A stretch of 64,000 nucleotides of DNA. Origin: Caldicellulosiruptor kronotskyensis 2002. GTDB lineage: Bacteria > Bacillota > Thermoanaerobacteria > Caldicellulosiruptorales > Caldicellulosiruptoraceae. The stretch covers positions 1,544,501 through 1,608,500 of the forward strand of contig NC_014720.1 of the NCBI RefSeq assembly GCF_000166775.1. The letters are read 5' to 3'. Each line of letters starts with the position of its first letter. Within the stretch, counting starts at the first letter, position 1. Both the position numbers and the translations under genes were made by a program. Below are positions 26,853-35,699 of this stretch, one piece after another. The notes under the pieces are model-generated. The model worked only from the letters and a program-made list of their open reading frames with translations, was not told the origin of the DNA and made no database searches.

Positions 26853-27693
26853 CTACCGATAAATTTATATCTTTTACCTGTTTTATTACCATCACATATT
26901 CTACGTTTTCGATGTCAGCTAAAGGTTCTATTAAAATGTTTTTAGTAAGCTCAAACCTGTCGTTTTTTATCTGCACAACCCTGCCAATTGCAATTCCTTT
27001 TGGAAATATCTCTCCCATCCCAGAGGTTATAACGATATCATTAATTTTAATCTTTGAATCTTTCGAGATATACCTCAACTCACATAATCTCTTTGATAAA
27101 AGATTGACACTACCTCTTACAACACCAATTTCCCGTGTACGAACAACCATAGCAGATGCTGAAAAGTCAGGGTCAAGCAGTGTCACTACTTTTGCCCAGT
27201 TCGTTCCCGTATCCACAATATATCCTATCAGTCCCTGATTGTTGATAACGACCATGTTTTTCTTTACACCATCTTTTTCTCCTTTATCTATGATAAAAAA
27301 ACTAAGCCATGCTTCTTGAGCCCTTTGAACAACCCTGGCAATCTCAAAACTTGCAGCCACCCCAATTTGTTCTTTGAGCCCTAAAAGTTCCTTTAATTTT
27401 ATATTTTCACTTTTTATCTCTTCAATAGTAATTTTATCAGTCTTTAGTTTATTCAGCTCTTCTTTTAATCGCTTGTTCTCAGCGATGATTTGGTTGAGAT
27501 GAAGTATCCCGGTTATATATTCTCTTATATCTCTTATAACCTTAACTACTTGGGAATTTGCAGGAATATATCCCTCTTTCAATTTTCTCGAGACAATATT
27601 TGAATCATAGTTTTTGAGGGATACTACAGTTGCAGCTATACTAAATAAAAATGCAAACAAAACAACAATAGTTAATAAAATATTTTTTTTCAA
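26842..27693 (-). CDS. mreC: Rod shape-determining protein MreC
   Basis: A 283-aa protein with one N-terminal transmembrane helix (ILLTIVVLFAFLFSIAATVV), a coiled coil (about 65-105) and an extracytoplasmic double beta-barrel (VVQRAQEAWLSFFIIDKGEKDGV, then ITSGMGEIFPKGIAIGRV). The start is TTG after GGAGGATG. It scaffolds the elongation complex between MreB and PBP2. Confidence 0.94.
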   Translation of the reverse strand: MKKNILLTIVVLFAFLFSIAATVVSLKNYDSNIVSRKLKEGYIPANSQVVKVIRDIREYITGILHLNQIIAENKRLKEELNKLKTDKITIEEIKSENIKLKELLGLKEQIGVAASFEIARVVQRAQEAWLSFFIIDKGEKDGVKKNMVVINNQGLIGYIVDTGTNWAKVVTLLDPDFSASAMVVRTREIGVVRGSVNLLSKRLCELRYISKDSKIKINDIVITSGMGEIFPKGIAIGRVVQIKNDRFELTKNILIEPLADIENVEYVMVIKQVKDINLSVGVK

Positions 27694-27709
27694 TATATTT
27701 CATCCTCCA

Positions 27710-28744
27710 CTACCTTGAGCTCCTGTTAATCATTACCTTTTGCAAGGTTTCAATTTCTTCCAATGCTTTTCCAGCACCTAATGCAACACAATCAAGAGGT
27801 CTTTCAGCTATATGAACAGGAAGACCAGTCTCTTTACTTATAAGTTTGTCAAGCCCTTTTAAAAGCGCACCACCACCTGTTAGCATAATCCCTCTTTCCA
27901 TAATGTCTGCTGCAAGCTCTGGTGGAGTTTTTTCAAGAGTTTGTTTTATCGCATCAACAATTGCCATAACAGGTTCTTTTAAAGCATCTCTTATTTCTGT
28001 GGATGAGACCTTTATAATCTTTGGAAGGCCTGTTATAAGGTCTCTTCCTTTTATTTCGTACCATTCTTCCTTTTCAAGAGGATATGCAGAACCAATGTTT
28101 ATTTTTATCTCCTCTGCAGTTCTGTCGCCTATCATTAAGTTGTATTCCTTCTTTATATAGTTTGAAATTGCTTCATCAAACTCATCTCCAGCAATTCTGA
28201 GGGATTTACTGGTGACAATTCCACCTAAGGATATCACAGCAACCTCTGAAGTGCCACCACCAATATCTACCACCATGCTACCAGACGGCTCATCAACAGG
28301 AAGTCCTGCACCAATAGCCGCTGCCATGGGTTCTTCCATTATATAAACCTCTTTTGCTCCTGCCTTGTAAGCCGATTCTTCCACAGCCCTTCTCTCAACT
28401 TCTGTTACACCTGATGGAACACATATTACAACTCTTGGTCTTAAACCAAGAAACGATTTTTTGTACGCTTTTTCCATAAAATACTTTAACATAACCTGAG
28501 TTGTATAAAAATCAGCAATAACTCCATCTTTCAACGGTCTTATTGCTACAATGTTGCCAGGTGTTCGGCCAATCATCTCTTTTGCTTCATTTCCAACCGC
28601 TAAAATCTTTCCAGTGTCTTTTTGAACAGCCACAACAGACGGTTCATTCACAACAATGCCTTTTCCACGTAAATGTACAAGAGTGTTTGCAGTGCCCAAA
28701 TCAATTCCCAAATCTCTGTAGAATGATTTTATAAGTCCCATCAC
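27710..28744 (-). CDS. mreB: Actin-like rod shape protein MreB
   Basis: A 344-aa bacterial actin. Phosphate-1 motif [11 protein letters not shown] near 15, connect and phosphate-2 motif [18 protein letters not shown] near 163, and adenosine motif [15 protein letters not shown] near 290. It forms membrane-associated filaments that guide wall synthesis. The first two codons are GTG-ATG, either of which could start. Overlaps maf by 4 nt. Confidence 0.97.
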   Translation of the reverse strand: MMGLIKSFYRDLGIDLGTANTLVHLRGKGIVVNEPSVVAVQKDTGKILAVGNEAKEMIGRTPGNIVAIRPLKDGVIADFYTTQVMLKYFMEKAYKKSFLGLRPRVVICVPSGVTEVERRAVEESAYKAGAKEVYIMEEPMAAAIGAGLPVDEPSGSMVVDIGGGTSEVAVISLGGIVTSKSLRIAGDEFDEAISNYIKKEYNLMIGDRTAEEIKINIGSAYPLEKEEWYEIKGRDLITGLPKIIKVSSTEIRDALKEPVMAIVDAIKQTLEKTPPELAADIMERGIMLTGGGALLKGLDKLISKETGLPVHIAERPLDCVALGAGKALEEIETLQKVMINRSSR

Positions 28745-29340
28745 AACTCTCCTTTCATTAAGTCATATCCAAGTTTTCGTAGCATGGTGTTTAGTCTGTA
28801 TAATGGAAGACCAACTACATTGTAAAAACAGCCATCTATCCTTTCAACAATTAAGCTTCCAAAACCTTGGATTGCATACGCCCCCGCTTTATCAAAAGGT
28901 TCTTTTGTTGAGATATATCTTAATATCTCCTCATCGGACATATGCTTTATATAAACATTACTTTTTTCGTATTCCACCAAAATTCTCTCCCTTGGTCCAT
29001 CAATTATACATACACCGGTGTAAACACTATGCCACTTACCACTTATTTTTCTGAGCATCCAGAAAGCTTCATCTTCATTTGAGGGCTTCCCAAGAATAAC
29101 TCCTTCAACAAACACCACAGTATCAGCTGCAATAACCAAAAAATGTTTATTGTCTTCCCTAAGTTTATTAAAAACCTCTTGTGCTTTCTTTTTAGCAAGC
29201 TGCATTACATTTTCTTCAACCGAAAGACTTTGATCTATACTTTCATCAATGTTTGATGGAATTATTTCATACTCAATACCAAACTGCTTTAAAAGCTCTA
29301 TTCTTCTGGGTGATGAGGATGCAAGAATTAATCTTTTCAA
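28741..29340 (-). CDS. maf: Maf family nucleotide pyrophosphatase
   Basis: A 199-aa Maf protein that hydrolyses non-canonical nucleoside triphosphates (dTTP/UTP subfamily most likely). Motifs [14 protein letters not shown] (6-19), [11 protein letters not shown] (about 68) and [15 protein letters not shown] (about 150) are present. TTG start. It is the first gene of the mre-min cluster and precedes mreB, a conserved clostridial and Bacillus arrangement; a -10 box lies about 70 nt upstream. Confidence 0.95.
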   Translation of the reverse strand: MKRLILASSSPRRIELLKQFGIEYEIIPSNIDESIDQSLSVEENVMQLAKKKAQEVFNKLREDNKHFLVIAADTVVFVEGVILGKPSNEDEAFWMLRKISGKWHSVYTGVCIIDGPRERILVEYEKSNVYIKHMSDEEILRYISTKEPFDKAGAYAIQGFGSLIVERIDGCFYNVVGLPLYRLNTMLRKLGYDLMKGEL

Positions 29341-29412
29341 TTTTGCTAAATCTAACCCCTTTCCTCTATAGTAGTGAATTTTGTGCAGTCTTTCTTGGCT
29401 CTCTGATATTCT

Positions 29413-29418
29413 ATTATA
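29413..29418 (-). promoter_or_regulatory. Probable -10 box (TATAAT) for the maf-mre-min cluster
   Basis: A perfect minus-strand TATAAT between the hydA terminator and maf, in the only intergenic gap at the head of a roughly 12-kb run of closely packed genes. The -35 region is poor (T-rich), so this is a tentative call. Confidence 0.45.
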
Positions 29419-29451
29419 TCATTAATATGTTACAAAAAAAATAACTTTTGA

Positions 29452-29490
29452 TAAAAAAAGAAGCTGGCAAATCAGTATTACCAGCTTCTT
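29452..29490 (-). terminator. Intrinsic terminator after hydA
   Basis: Minus strand: a 10-bp perfect stem (AAGAAGCTGG / CCAGCTTCTT, 29458-29490) followed by a T tract (29452-29459). It closes the hydrogenase operon and isolates it from maf. Confidence 0.9.
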
Positions 29491-29513
29491 TTTTCTTAAG
29501 GTTTAAATTAAGA

Positions 29514-31253
29514 TCAGTATAGTGGTCTTTTTTTATAGTGTGTATGCAGAATATGATGAGCTTTTTCACTATTTGGATGGTCTAAAAACTCTTCATATAA
29601 TCTTTTTACAGCAGGGTTTTCATGAGACTTTCTTATTGGCAGGGACCTATCTTCGTCGTATATTGCTCTTGCTCTTAGCTTTGCAACATCTACTTTTTCT
29701 TTTACCTTTGCAGGAACAATTGGCTGTCCACCACCCATTATGCAGCCACCGGGACATGCCATAATTTCTATAAAATGATACTCTTTTTCTCCGTTTTTGA
29801 CCATTTCAAGAAGTTTTTTAGCGTTTGCAAGACCATGTGCAACAGCTGCTTTAATCTTCATAGTGCCAACATCAATCTCAGCCTCTCTTATTCCTTCAAG
29901 GCCACGAACTTGAGTAATTTCGACATTTTCAAGTGTTTTTCCTGTTAGCACTTCATATACAGTTCGCAGTGCTGCTTCCATTACACCACCTGTTGTTCCA
30001 AAGATGACACCTGCACCTGTTGCATCTCCCATTGGATCGTCAAAGTGGCTATCTGGCAAGTTCACAAAGTCAATTCCCGCTTCTTTTATCATTCTTGCGA
30101 GCTCTCTTGTCGTCAATACTGCATCAACATCTGGATATCCACTTGCAGCAAGTTCTTCTCTTTGAGCTTCAAATTTCTTAGCGGTACATGGCATGACAGA
30201 TACAACAAACATGTTTGCAGGGTCAATTCCCATTTTCTGTGCAAAGTATGTCTTTAAAATAGCCCCAAACATCTCATGTGGTGATTTGCAGGTTGATAAG
30301 TTGTCTAAAAATTCTGGAAAGTAGTGCTCACAGAACTTTATCCAGCCTGGTGAACATGAGGTTATTAGCGGTAACTTACCACCGCTTTTAATTCGGTTAA
30401 TAAGCTCTGTACCTTCTTCCATAATGGTAAGGTCTGCGCCTGTGTCTGTATCAAATACTTTGTCAAATCCAAGCATCTTAAGAGCAGTTACCATCTTGCC
30501 GGTAACTCTTGTACCAATTGGAAGTCCAAACTCTTCACCAAGCGCAACTCTCACAGCTGGGGCCGCTTGAACAACAACATATTTGTTCTTGTCTGCTAAA
30601 GCCTTCCACACAATGTCTGTTGAGTCTTTTTCTCTTAAAGCTCCAACTGGGCAAGCCTGAATACATTGACCGCACATTGTACATGCAACATCATTCAAAC
30701 TTCTGTCAAATGCGGTGGATATAATTGTTCTGAAACCTCTGTAATTTGCATTAATAACTCCAACCTCTTGAACATTCCTACAAACATTTATACATCTTTT
30801 GCAAAGTATACATTTATTTGGATCTCTTACAACAGAAGGTGAAAAATCATCGAGAGGTCTTCTTATATTTTCACCTTCATATCTAATCTGCTTAACATTT
30901 AAATCTTCTGCGAGTTTTTGAAGTTCACAGTTTCCACTTCTGACACATGTCAAGCAGCTCCTGTCATGATTTGAAAGAATAAGTTCAAGATTAACCTTTC
31001 TTGCTCTTCTTACCCTTTCACTGTTTGTGATGACCTCCATGCCTTCTGACACAGGATAAACACAAGCAGCCTGCAAACTTCTTGCCCCTTTTACTTCAAC
31101 AACGCACATTCTGCAAGCACCAATTTCATTTATACCTTTGAGATAACACAGAGTTGGAATCTCAACTCCTGCTTCGCGTGCTGCTTGAAGCACTGTATAA
31201 TCTTTTGGTACCTGAATCTTCTTGCCATCTATTATTATATTTACCATTTCCAT
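29514..31253 (-). CDS. hydA: [FeFe] hydrogenase catalytic subunit HydA (NADH-linked, HndD-like)
   Basis: A 579-aa subunit that reduces protons to H2. Order of domains: [2Fe-2S] ferredoxin (CYLKGINEIGACRMC, about 36-50), His-Cys3 [4Fe-4S] site (HDRSCLTCVRSGNC, about 95), two [4Fe-4S] (CILCKRCINVC and CTMCGQCIQACP), then the H-cluster domain with L1 TSCSPGW, L2 MPCTAKKFE and L3 EIMACPGGCIMGGGQP, and the small-subunit-like C-terminus. L1 has Ser where many hydrogenases have the second Cys. With hydB and hydC it should form the trimeric NADH/ferredoxin-dependent enzyme. Confidence 0.96.
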   Translation of the reverse strand: MEMVNIIIDGKKIQVPKDYTVLQAAREAGVEIPTLCYLKGINEIGACRMCVVEVKGARSLQAACVYPVSEGMEVITNSERVRRARKVNLELILSNHDRSCLTCVRSGNCELQKLAEDLNVKQIRYEGENIRRPLDDFSPSVVRDPNKCILCKRCINVCRNVQEVGVINANYRGFRTIISTAFDRSLNDVACTMCGQCIQACPVGALREKDSTDIVWKALADKNKYVVVQAAPAVRVALGEEFGLPIGTRVTGKMVTALKMLGFDKVFDTDTGADLTIMEEGTELINRIKSGGKLPLITSCSPGWIKFCEHYFPEFLDNLSTCKSPHEMFGAILKTYFAQKMGIDPANMFVVSVMPCTAKKFEAQREELAASGYPDVDAVLTTRELARMIKEAGIDFVNLPDSHFDDPMGDATGAGVIFGTTGGVMEAALRTVYEVLTGKTLENVEITQVRGLEGIREAEIDVGTMKIKAAVAHGLANAKKLLEMVKNGEKEYHFIEIMACPGGCIMGGGQPIVPAKVKEKVDVAKLRARAIYDEDRSLPIRKSHENPAVKRLYEEFLDHPNSEKAHHILHTHYKKRPLY

Positions 31254-31272
31254 TTGTCATACCCTCCCTTGA

Positions 31273-33069
31273 TTATGCCTTCTTGGAGATTGCTTTAAAC
31301 GGACACTTCTCTATGCAAACACCGCATTTGATACATTTGCTCTGATCAATCTCAAAAGGCTTTTTAATCTGTCCTGTGATAGCATTTGCAGGACAATTCT
31401 TAGCACATATGCCACAACCTTTGCAAAGGTCTTTATCTATCACAATCCTGAGCAGTGCCTTGCAAGCACCTGCTGGACATCTTTTTTCTTTTACATGTGC
31501 TTCATATTCATCTCTGAAATATCTCAGCGTGCTTAAAACAGGGTTTGGTGCAGTCTGACCAAGTCCACAAAGAGCACTGTCTTTTATTGAGTATGCAAGT
31601 TCTTCTAACTTTTCTAAATCCTCTTCTGTGCCATTTCCGCTTGTTATCTTCTGCAAAATTTCAAGCATTCTTCTTGTCCCTATTCTACATGGTGGACATT
31701 TTCCGCATGACTCGTCAACTGTAAATTCTAAAAAGAATTTTGCTATATCAACCATACAGGTGTCTTCATCCATTACAATCATACCGCCAGATCCCATCAT
31801 TGTACCAAGTGCAGTCAAAGAATCAAAGTCAATTGGTGTGTCCATAAGCGATGCTGGAATACATCCACCTGATGGTCCACCTGTTTGAACTGCCTTAAAT
31901 TTCTTGCCGCCAGGAATTCCACCACCAATATCCTCAACTATCTCTCTTACAGTTGTTCCCATTGGCACCTCAATGAGACCTGTATTGTTAACCTTTCCAA
32001 CAAGTGCAAAAACTTTTGTCCCTTTACTCTTCTCTGTTCCAATTGATGCAAACCACTCTGGTCCCTTTAGAATTATCACTGGAATGTTTGCGTATGTCTC
32101 AACGTTATTAAGTAAAGTAGGTTTTCCCCACAAACCTTTTACAGCTGGGAATGGTGGTCTTGGTCTTGGTTCTCCTCTGTGCCCTTCAATTGATGTCATC
32201 AGCGCTGTCTCCTCACCGCAGACAAATGCACCAGCACCAAGCCTTATCTCGATATCAAATTCAAATCCTGTGCCGAGTATATTCTTACCCAAAAGTCCAT
32301 ACTGTCTTGCTTGTTCAATAGCAATTTCTAATCTCTTTACTGCCAATGGATACTCTGCTCTGACATAAACGTAACCTTGCTTTGAGCCAATCGCATATCC
32401 AGCGATAGCCATTGCTTCAATTACAGAATGCGGGTCACCTTCTAAGATGCTTCTGTCCATGTACGCTCCTGGGTCACCTTCGTCTGCGTTGCAAACAACA
32501 TACTTAACATCACCTGGAGCTTTTGCTGCAAACTCCCATTTGAGTCCTGTTGGAAATCCACCGCCACCTCTTCCTCTAAGACCTGACCTTTTTACCCAGT
32601 CAATCACCTGTTCAGGTGTCATTTCTGTAAGAACCTTTGCCAAAGCCTTGTATCCATCATATGCAATATATTCTTCAATATTTTCTGGATTTATAACACC
32701 GCAGTTTCTAAGAGCAATTCGCATCTGTTTTTTATAGAATTTAACCTCATTTAATGATTTTATCTGACCTTCTTCTATGGATTCTTTATACAAAAGCCTC
32801 TTTACTATTCTTCCTTTTAAAAGATGCTCTTCCACAATCTCTTTTACATCAGAGTCTGCAACTTTGCTGTAAAATGCTCCTTCAGGATAAACAATTACAA
32901 TTGGACCTTCCGCACAAAGACCAAAACATCCAGTGCGAATTACCTGAACTTCATCTTTTAGGTTTTGTTCTTCTATTTCTTTAATGAAAGCATCATAAAT
33001 TTTATCTGACCCACCTGATGTACAACCTGTCCCACCACATACAAGAACATGCGATCTGTACAATGGCAT
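31273..33069 (-). CDS. hydB: NuoF-like hydrogenase subunit HydB (NADH/FMN binding)
   Basis: A 598-aa flavoprotein. An N-terminal thioredoxin-like [2Fe-2S] domain ([19 protein letters not shown]) precedes the NADH/FMN domain ([16 protein letters not shown] about 170, [13 protein letters not shown] about 195). A [4Fe-4S] site [12 protein letters not shown] is near 455, and two C-terminal ferredoxin clusters ([24 protein letters not shown]) end it. This is the electron input/bifurcating subunit of HydABC enzymes. It precedes hydA by 19 nt. Confidence 0.96.
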   Translation of the reverse strand: MPLYRSHVLVCGGTGCTSGGSDKIYDAFIKEIEEQNLKDEVQVIRTGCFGLCAEGPIVIVYPEGAFYSKVADSDVKEIVEEHLLKGRIVKRLLYKESIEEGQIKSLNEVKFYKKQMRIALRNCGVINPENIEEYIAYDGYKALAKVLTEMTPEQVIDWVKRSGLRGRGGGGFPTGLKWEFAAKAPGDVKYVVCNADEGDPGAYMDRSILEGDPHSVIEAMAIAGYAIGSKQGYVYVRAEYPLAVKRLEIAIEQARQYGLLGKNILGTGFEFDIEIRLGAGAFVCGEETALMTSIEGHRGEPRPRPPFPAVKGLWGKPTLLNNVETYANIPVIILKGPEWFASIGTEKSKGTKVFALVGKVNNTGLIEVPMGTTVREIVEDIGGGIPGGKKFKAVQTGGPSGGCIPASLMDTPIDFDSLTALGTMMGSGGMIVMDEDTCMVDIAKFFLEFTVDESCGKCPPCRIGTRRMLEILQKITSGNGTEEDLEKLEELAYSIKDSALCGLGQTAPNPVLSTLRYFRDEYEAHVKEKRCPAGACKALLRIVIDKDLCKGCGICAKNCPANAITGQIKKPFEIDQSKCIKCGVCIEKCPFKAISKKA

Positions 33070-33086
33070 GTTAGCCTTCCCTCCTT

Positions 33087-33476
33087 TTAGTTATTTGCTT
33101 CTTTATTTTCTTCATAACCAATTGTATACTCATAAACCGGCTTTCCATTTACCAAATGCTCTGCAACAACCCTTGTGACCTTCTCAGGCGTCATCTTGAC
33201 ATATGTGACCTTTTCTTTATTTGGTTCATAAACCTCTACAATTGGCTCATACTTGCAAAGTCCAATACAACCAGTTTGAACAACTGTAACGTTTTTTAAA
33301 TTTCTTTTTTGAATCTCTTCAATAAATTTTAGCATAACAGGTCTTGCACCTGCTGCTATTCCACATGTTGCCATACCAACAACAACTCTTATACCTTCGC
33401 CCTGCTGTTTTCTGAACTCAAGCTCTTCTAACGCTTTTTTCCTTATTTCTTCAAGCTCTTGAATAGATTTAATCAT
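33087..33476 (-). CDS. [2Fe-2S] thioredoxin-like ferredoxin subunit (HndB-like)
   Basis: A 129-aa protein with the thioredoxin-like ferredoxin cysteine pattern: C at [11 protein letters not shown] (about 38) and in [14 protein letters not shown] (about 69-73). The first pair has one visible Cys before the usual spacing ([11 protein letters not shown]), so the ligand set looks like CX11-C degenerate at one position and should be checked. Its position between HATPase and hydB is as in NADP/NAD-reducing hydrogenase hnd operons. It probably transfers electrons within the complex. Confidence 0.85.
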   Translation of the reverse strand: MIKSIQELEEIRKKALEELEFRKQQGEGIRVVVGMATCGIAAGARPVMLKFIEEIQKRNLKNVTVVQTGCIGLCKYEPIVEVYEPNKEKVTYVKMTPEKVTRVVAEHLVNGKPVYEYTIGYEENKEANN

Positions 33477-34030
33477 TTATTATTTGCACCTCCGGTTAAA
33501 TTTGATAAACCTCTTTCTAACTGACCACGTATAAAGTCAAGAATGCTCAGAGTATTCAAAGGAACATCATTGCCCAAAATCTCTCGAATGCTTTTCGTAT
33601 CAAAAATAAATTCACTTTGATTGTTTCTGTAACAAAATGTAAAATCTACATTTGGTGCTCCACTTATAAGTGCAAGTAGGGTCTCTGTAATATTTCCAAG
33701 AGGAGGTCTGTCTATATGAGAATGTTTCAGTTTTAGCACTATTTTAGTGCCTCTTTCGAGCCTTTCAATTTCAAAGCTTCCTTCACAGTCCATTGCAACT
33801 TGTTTTGCTAAAGAAAGACCAAGTCCTACTTTTCGCGTTTTTCTTGTAGTGTAAAAAGGGTCTGTTACTTTATCAATAACATCCTTGGGAATACCTCTGC
33901 CGTTATCCTCTATTGTAATGGTAAAAAGGTCCTCTTTCAAATCTTCGACAATTTCAATCTTAACTAAACTTGCACCTGCTTCTATCGAATTTTGAACAAG
34001 GTCAAGGATATAAAGCGAAATCTCGTTCAA
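33473..34030 (-). CDS. Stand-alone HATPase domain protein in the hydrogenase operon
   Basis: A 185-aa protein with a GHKL ATPase fold and no HisKA dimerisation/phosphoacceptor domain. N box NSIEAGASLVKIEI (about 14), G1 DNGRGIP (about 43), F box DPFYTTRKTRKVGLG and G2 GLGLSLAKQ are intact. The C-terminal third (from about 110) carries no recognisable domain. TTG start; the end overlaps the next gene by 4 nt. Related proteins sit in hydrogenase operons of Clostridia and are presumed regulatory; partner unknown. Confidence 0.85.
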   Translation of the reverse strand: MNEISLYILDLVQNSIEAGASLVKIEIVEDLKEDLFTITIEDNGRGIPKDVIDKVTDPFYTTRKTRKVGLGLSLAKQVAMDCEGSFEIERLERGTKIVLKLKHSHIDRPPLGNITETLLALISGAPNVDFTFCYRNNQSEFIFDTKSIREILGNDVPLNTLSILDFIRGQLERGLSNLTGGANNK

Positions 34031-34072
34031 TTATATCACCTTATATTTTCTTACCATTGTCAATTTGTTAAG

Positions 34073-34555
34073 TTAATATCTTGACAAAATATCTTTAACA
34101 TCATCCACACTCAATTTCCCGTAAACAGTATTGTCAATCACAACAACTGGAGCAAGTCCGCAAGCTCCTAAGCATCTTGTCGCTTCAATCGAAAATTTTC
34201 CATCTTCTGTTGTTTCACCTACATCAATCTTTAAAAGTTCTTTTAACTTATCCAAAATTTTATCTGCACCTTTAACATAACAAGCTGTACCCATGCATAC
34301 ACTTATCTTATGGTCACCTGTCGGCTTTAACGTAAAGCGCGTATAAAATGTTGCAACACCGTAAACCTCCGCCATGGGTATATTGAGTCCTTCTGCTATT
34401 CTTTTTTGAACTTCATAGGGCAAATATCCAAAAAGCTCCTGTGCCTCATGTAAAACTGGAATTAAAGCCCCTCTTCTTGATTTATTTTTTTCAATAATCT
34501 CATCAAGTTTTTTGAAATTCTCTTCTGTCAGATTCTTACCCTGGCAACAAGACAT
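34073..34555 (-). CDS. hydC: NuoE-like hydrogenase subunit HydC
   Basis: A [2Fe-2S] thioredoxin-like subunit of about 160 aa. Cysteines lie in SVCMGTACYVKGAD (about 88-93) and TRCLGACGLAPVVV (about 128-132), and the N-terminal helical bundle includes RRGALIPVLHEAQELFGYLP. The start is placed at ATG 34555, 10 nt after GAAGGGGG, giving MSCCQGKNLTEENFKK; the upstream extension is not homologous. It passes electrons between HydB and HydA. Confidence 0.94.
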   Translation of the reverse strand: MSCCQGKNLTEENFKKLDEIIEKNKSRRGALIPVLHEAQELFGYLPYEVQKRIAEGLNIPMAEVYGVATFYTRFTLKPTGDHKISVCMGTACYVKGADKILDKLKELLKIDVGETTEDGKFSIEATRCLGACGLAPVVVIDNTVYGKLSVDDVKDILSRY

Positions 34556-34616
34556 AAATCTGCATCCCCCTTCTATTGTTAGAAATTTAACATATGGAGT
34601 TAAAGCTACTGTTAAT

Positions 34617-34645
34617 ATTGTAACATACAATGGGTTATAAATGAA
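34617..34645 (-). promoter_or_regulatory. Possible promoter upstream of hydC
   Basis: Minus strand TTCATT (34640-34645) and TACAAT (34617-34622) are 17 nt apart, in the only gap over 100 nt within the sensor-hydrogenase run. The -35 box is weak. If real, the catalytic hydrogenase genes can be transcribed separately from the sensor genes. Confidence 0.35.
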
Positions 34646-34663
34646 GTATAAATTTTGGAGAAT

Positions 34664-35365
34664 TTAATTGAAAAATATTGTATACAGTATATCACTTTCA
34701 ATAAAAAATTCCCTTTCATTTATCTCCCACAGATGATGGGCATCTGAGGAATGGAGAAAAATATAATCTTTGTTTTGAGGGAGAAACTTGGTAAATTCTA
34801 TTTCATTGGTGCCAGATAACTCTAAAAAGGTCAAATTAGTTAGCTCTTCAGGCAAAAAACCAAGCCTTCCAATTACACCAAAAGATTGTCTGTCTATATG
34901 AGCAGGGATAAAAACCATGTTGTAGAATTTGGAAACCTCATAAACCTGTTTTAAGTTTAGAGTAAGTGGTTGGAGAAGAAGTTTTTCATAGCTTCCAATT
35001 ATATTGTCCTGTGTATCAACAATGTATTGATTACCATAAATATCTTCTCTGAGCTTAACAAAAGGTAAATGTTTGTCAATAATGCCCTGAAATTCTCTGA
35101 TAATTGAAACATCTTTGTGCTTAAAATACAGCAGAACATGAATCTCCTCTTCTGTTTCAATCTCAATTCCAGGTATAAATAAAATGTCAAGTAAACTTGC
35201 TACTTCCAAAAAATTTTCAAGGTTTAATGTGGAGTTATGGTCTGTAACAGATATAACATCTAATCCCTTTAACTTTGCCATATTTATTATATTATGTGGT
35301 GTCATATCATTGTCTGCACACGGAGAAAGCAACGAATGAATATGAAGGTCATAATAAAGCTTCAT
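34664..35365 (-). CDS. PHP domain phosphoesterase-like protein
   Basis: A 233-aa PHP-fold protein. The metal-binding motifs are YYDLHIHSLLSPCADNDM (residues 4-21), SVTDHNS (about 40), an internal EIE/His region and a C-terminal HSSDAHHLWEI (about 210-220). It may be a phosphoesterase acting on a nucleotide or phosphoprotein. It overlaps the preceding DRTGG gene by 17 nt, so it belongs with the sensor cluster. The substrate is unknown. Confidence 0.88.
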   Translation of the reverse strand: MKLYYDLHIHSLLSPCADNDMTPHNIINMAKLKGLDVISVTDHNSTLNLENFLEVASLLDILFIPGIEIETEEEIHVLLYFKHKDVSIIREFQGIIDKHLPFVKLREDIYGNQYIVDTQDNIIGSYEKLLLQPLTLNLKQVYEVSKFYNMVFIPAHIDRQSFGVIGRLGFLPEELTNLTFLELSGTNEIEFTKFLPQNKDYIFLHSSDAHHLWEINEREFFIESDILYTIFFN

Positions 35366-35699
35366 TTTTATCTCCCTTTTCTTTAAGAATCAGCAACCTT
35401 GCTGTTTCAAAATGTGAAAGTTCTGTTGTAAAAATTGGAATTTGCTGCTCTATTGATTTTTGAAGCATATCAGCGTCGGGCTTTACTCCTTCTGTCAAGA
35501 TTATTGCTTTTACTTCTCTGAGAGTTGCTATAGCAACCACATTTACATTGTTTTGAATGGTAATCCATATACTATTGTCCTTAATATGCGATATTGCAAA
35601 ACTTAAAACATCTCCAATATATACATTTTCATACTGTTCATCCTTTACAATCCCATTTGCCAATTCAAAATACCTGCATAAATCTAAAATGCTTGGCAC
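35349..35699 (-). CDS. DRTGG domain protein (copy 1)
   Basis: A 116-aa single-domain protein of the DRTGG family (as found next to CBS domains and in phosphotransacetylase N-termini). It has the pattern VYIGDVLSFAISHIKDNSIWITIQNNVNVVAIATLREVKAIILTEGVKPDADMLQKS. It may bind a nucleotide or small ligand. GTG start, overlapping the hydrogenase-like gene by one base. A second copy lies at 37488. Confidence 0.85.
   Translation of the reverse strand: MPSILDLCRYFELANGIVKDEQYENVYIGDVLSFAISHIKDNSIWITIQNNVNVVAIATLREVKAIILTEGVKPDADMLQKSIEQQIPIFTTELSHFETARLLILKEKGDKNEALL

Noticed and set aside
31904-32368. 154-aa plus-strand frame opposite hydB
   Set aside because: It is antisense to a well-conserved gene and its proline/serine-rich product is a frame artefact.
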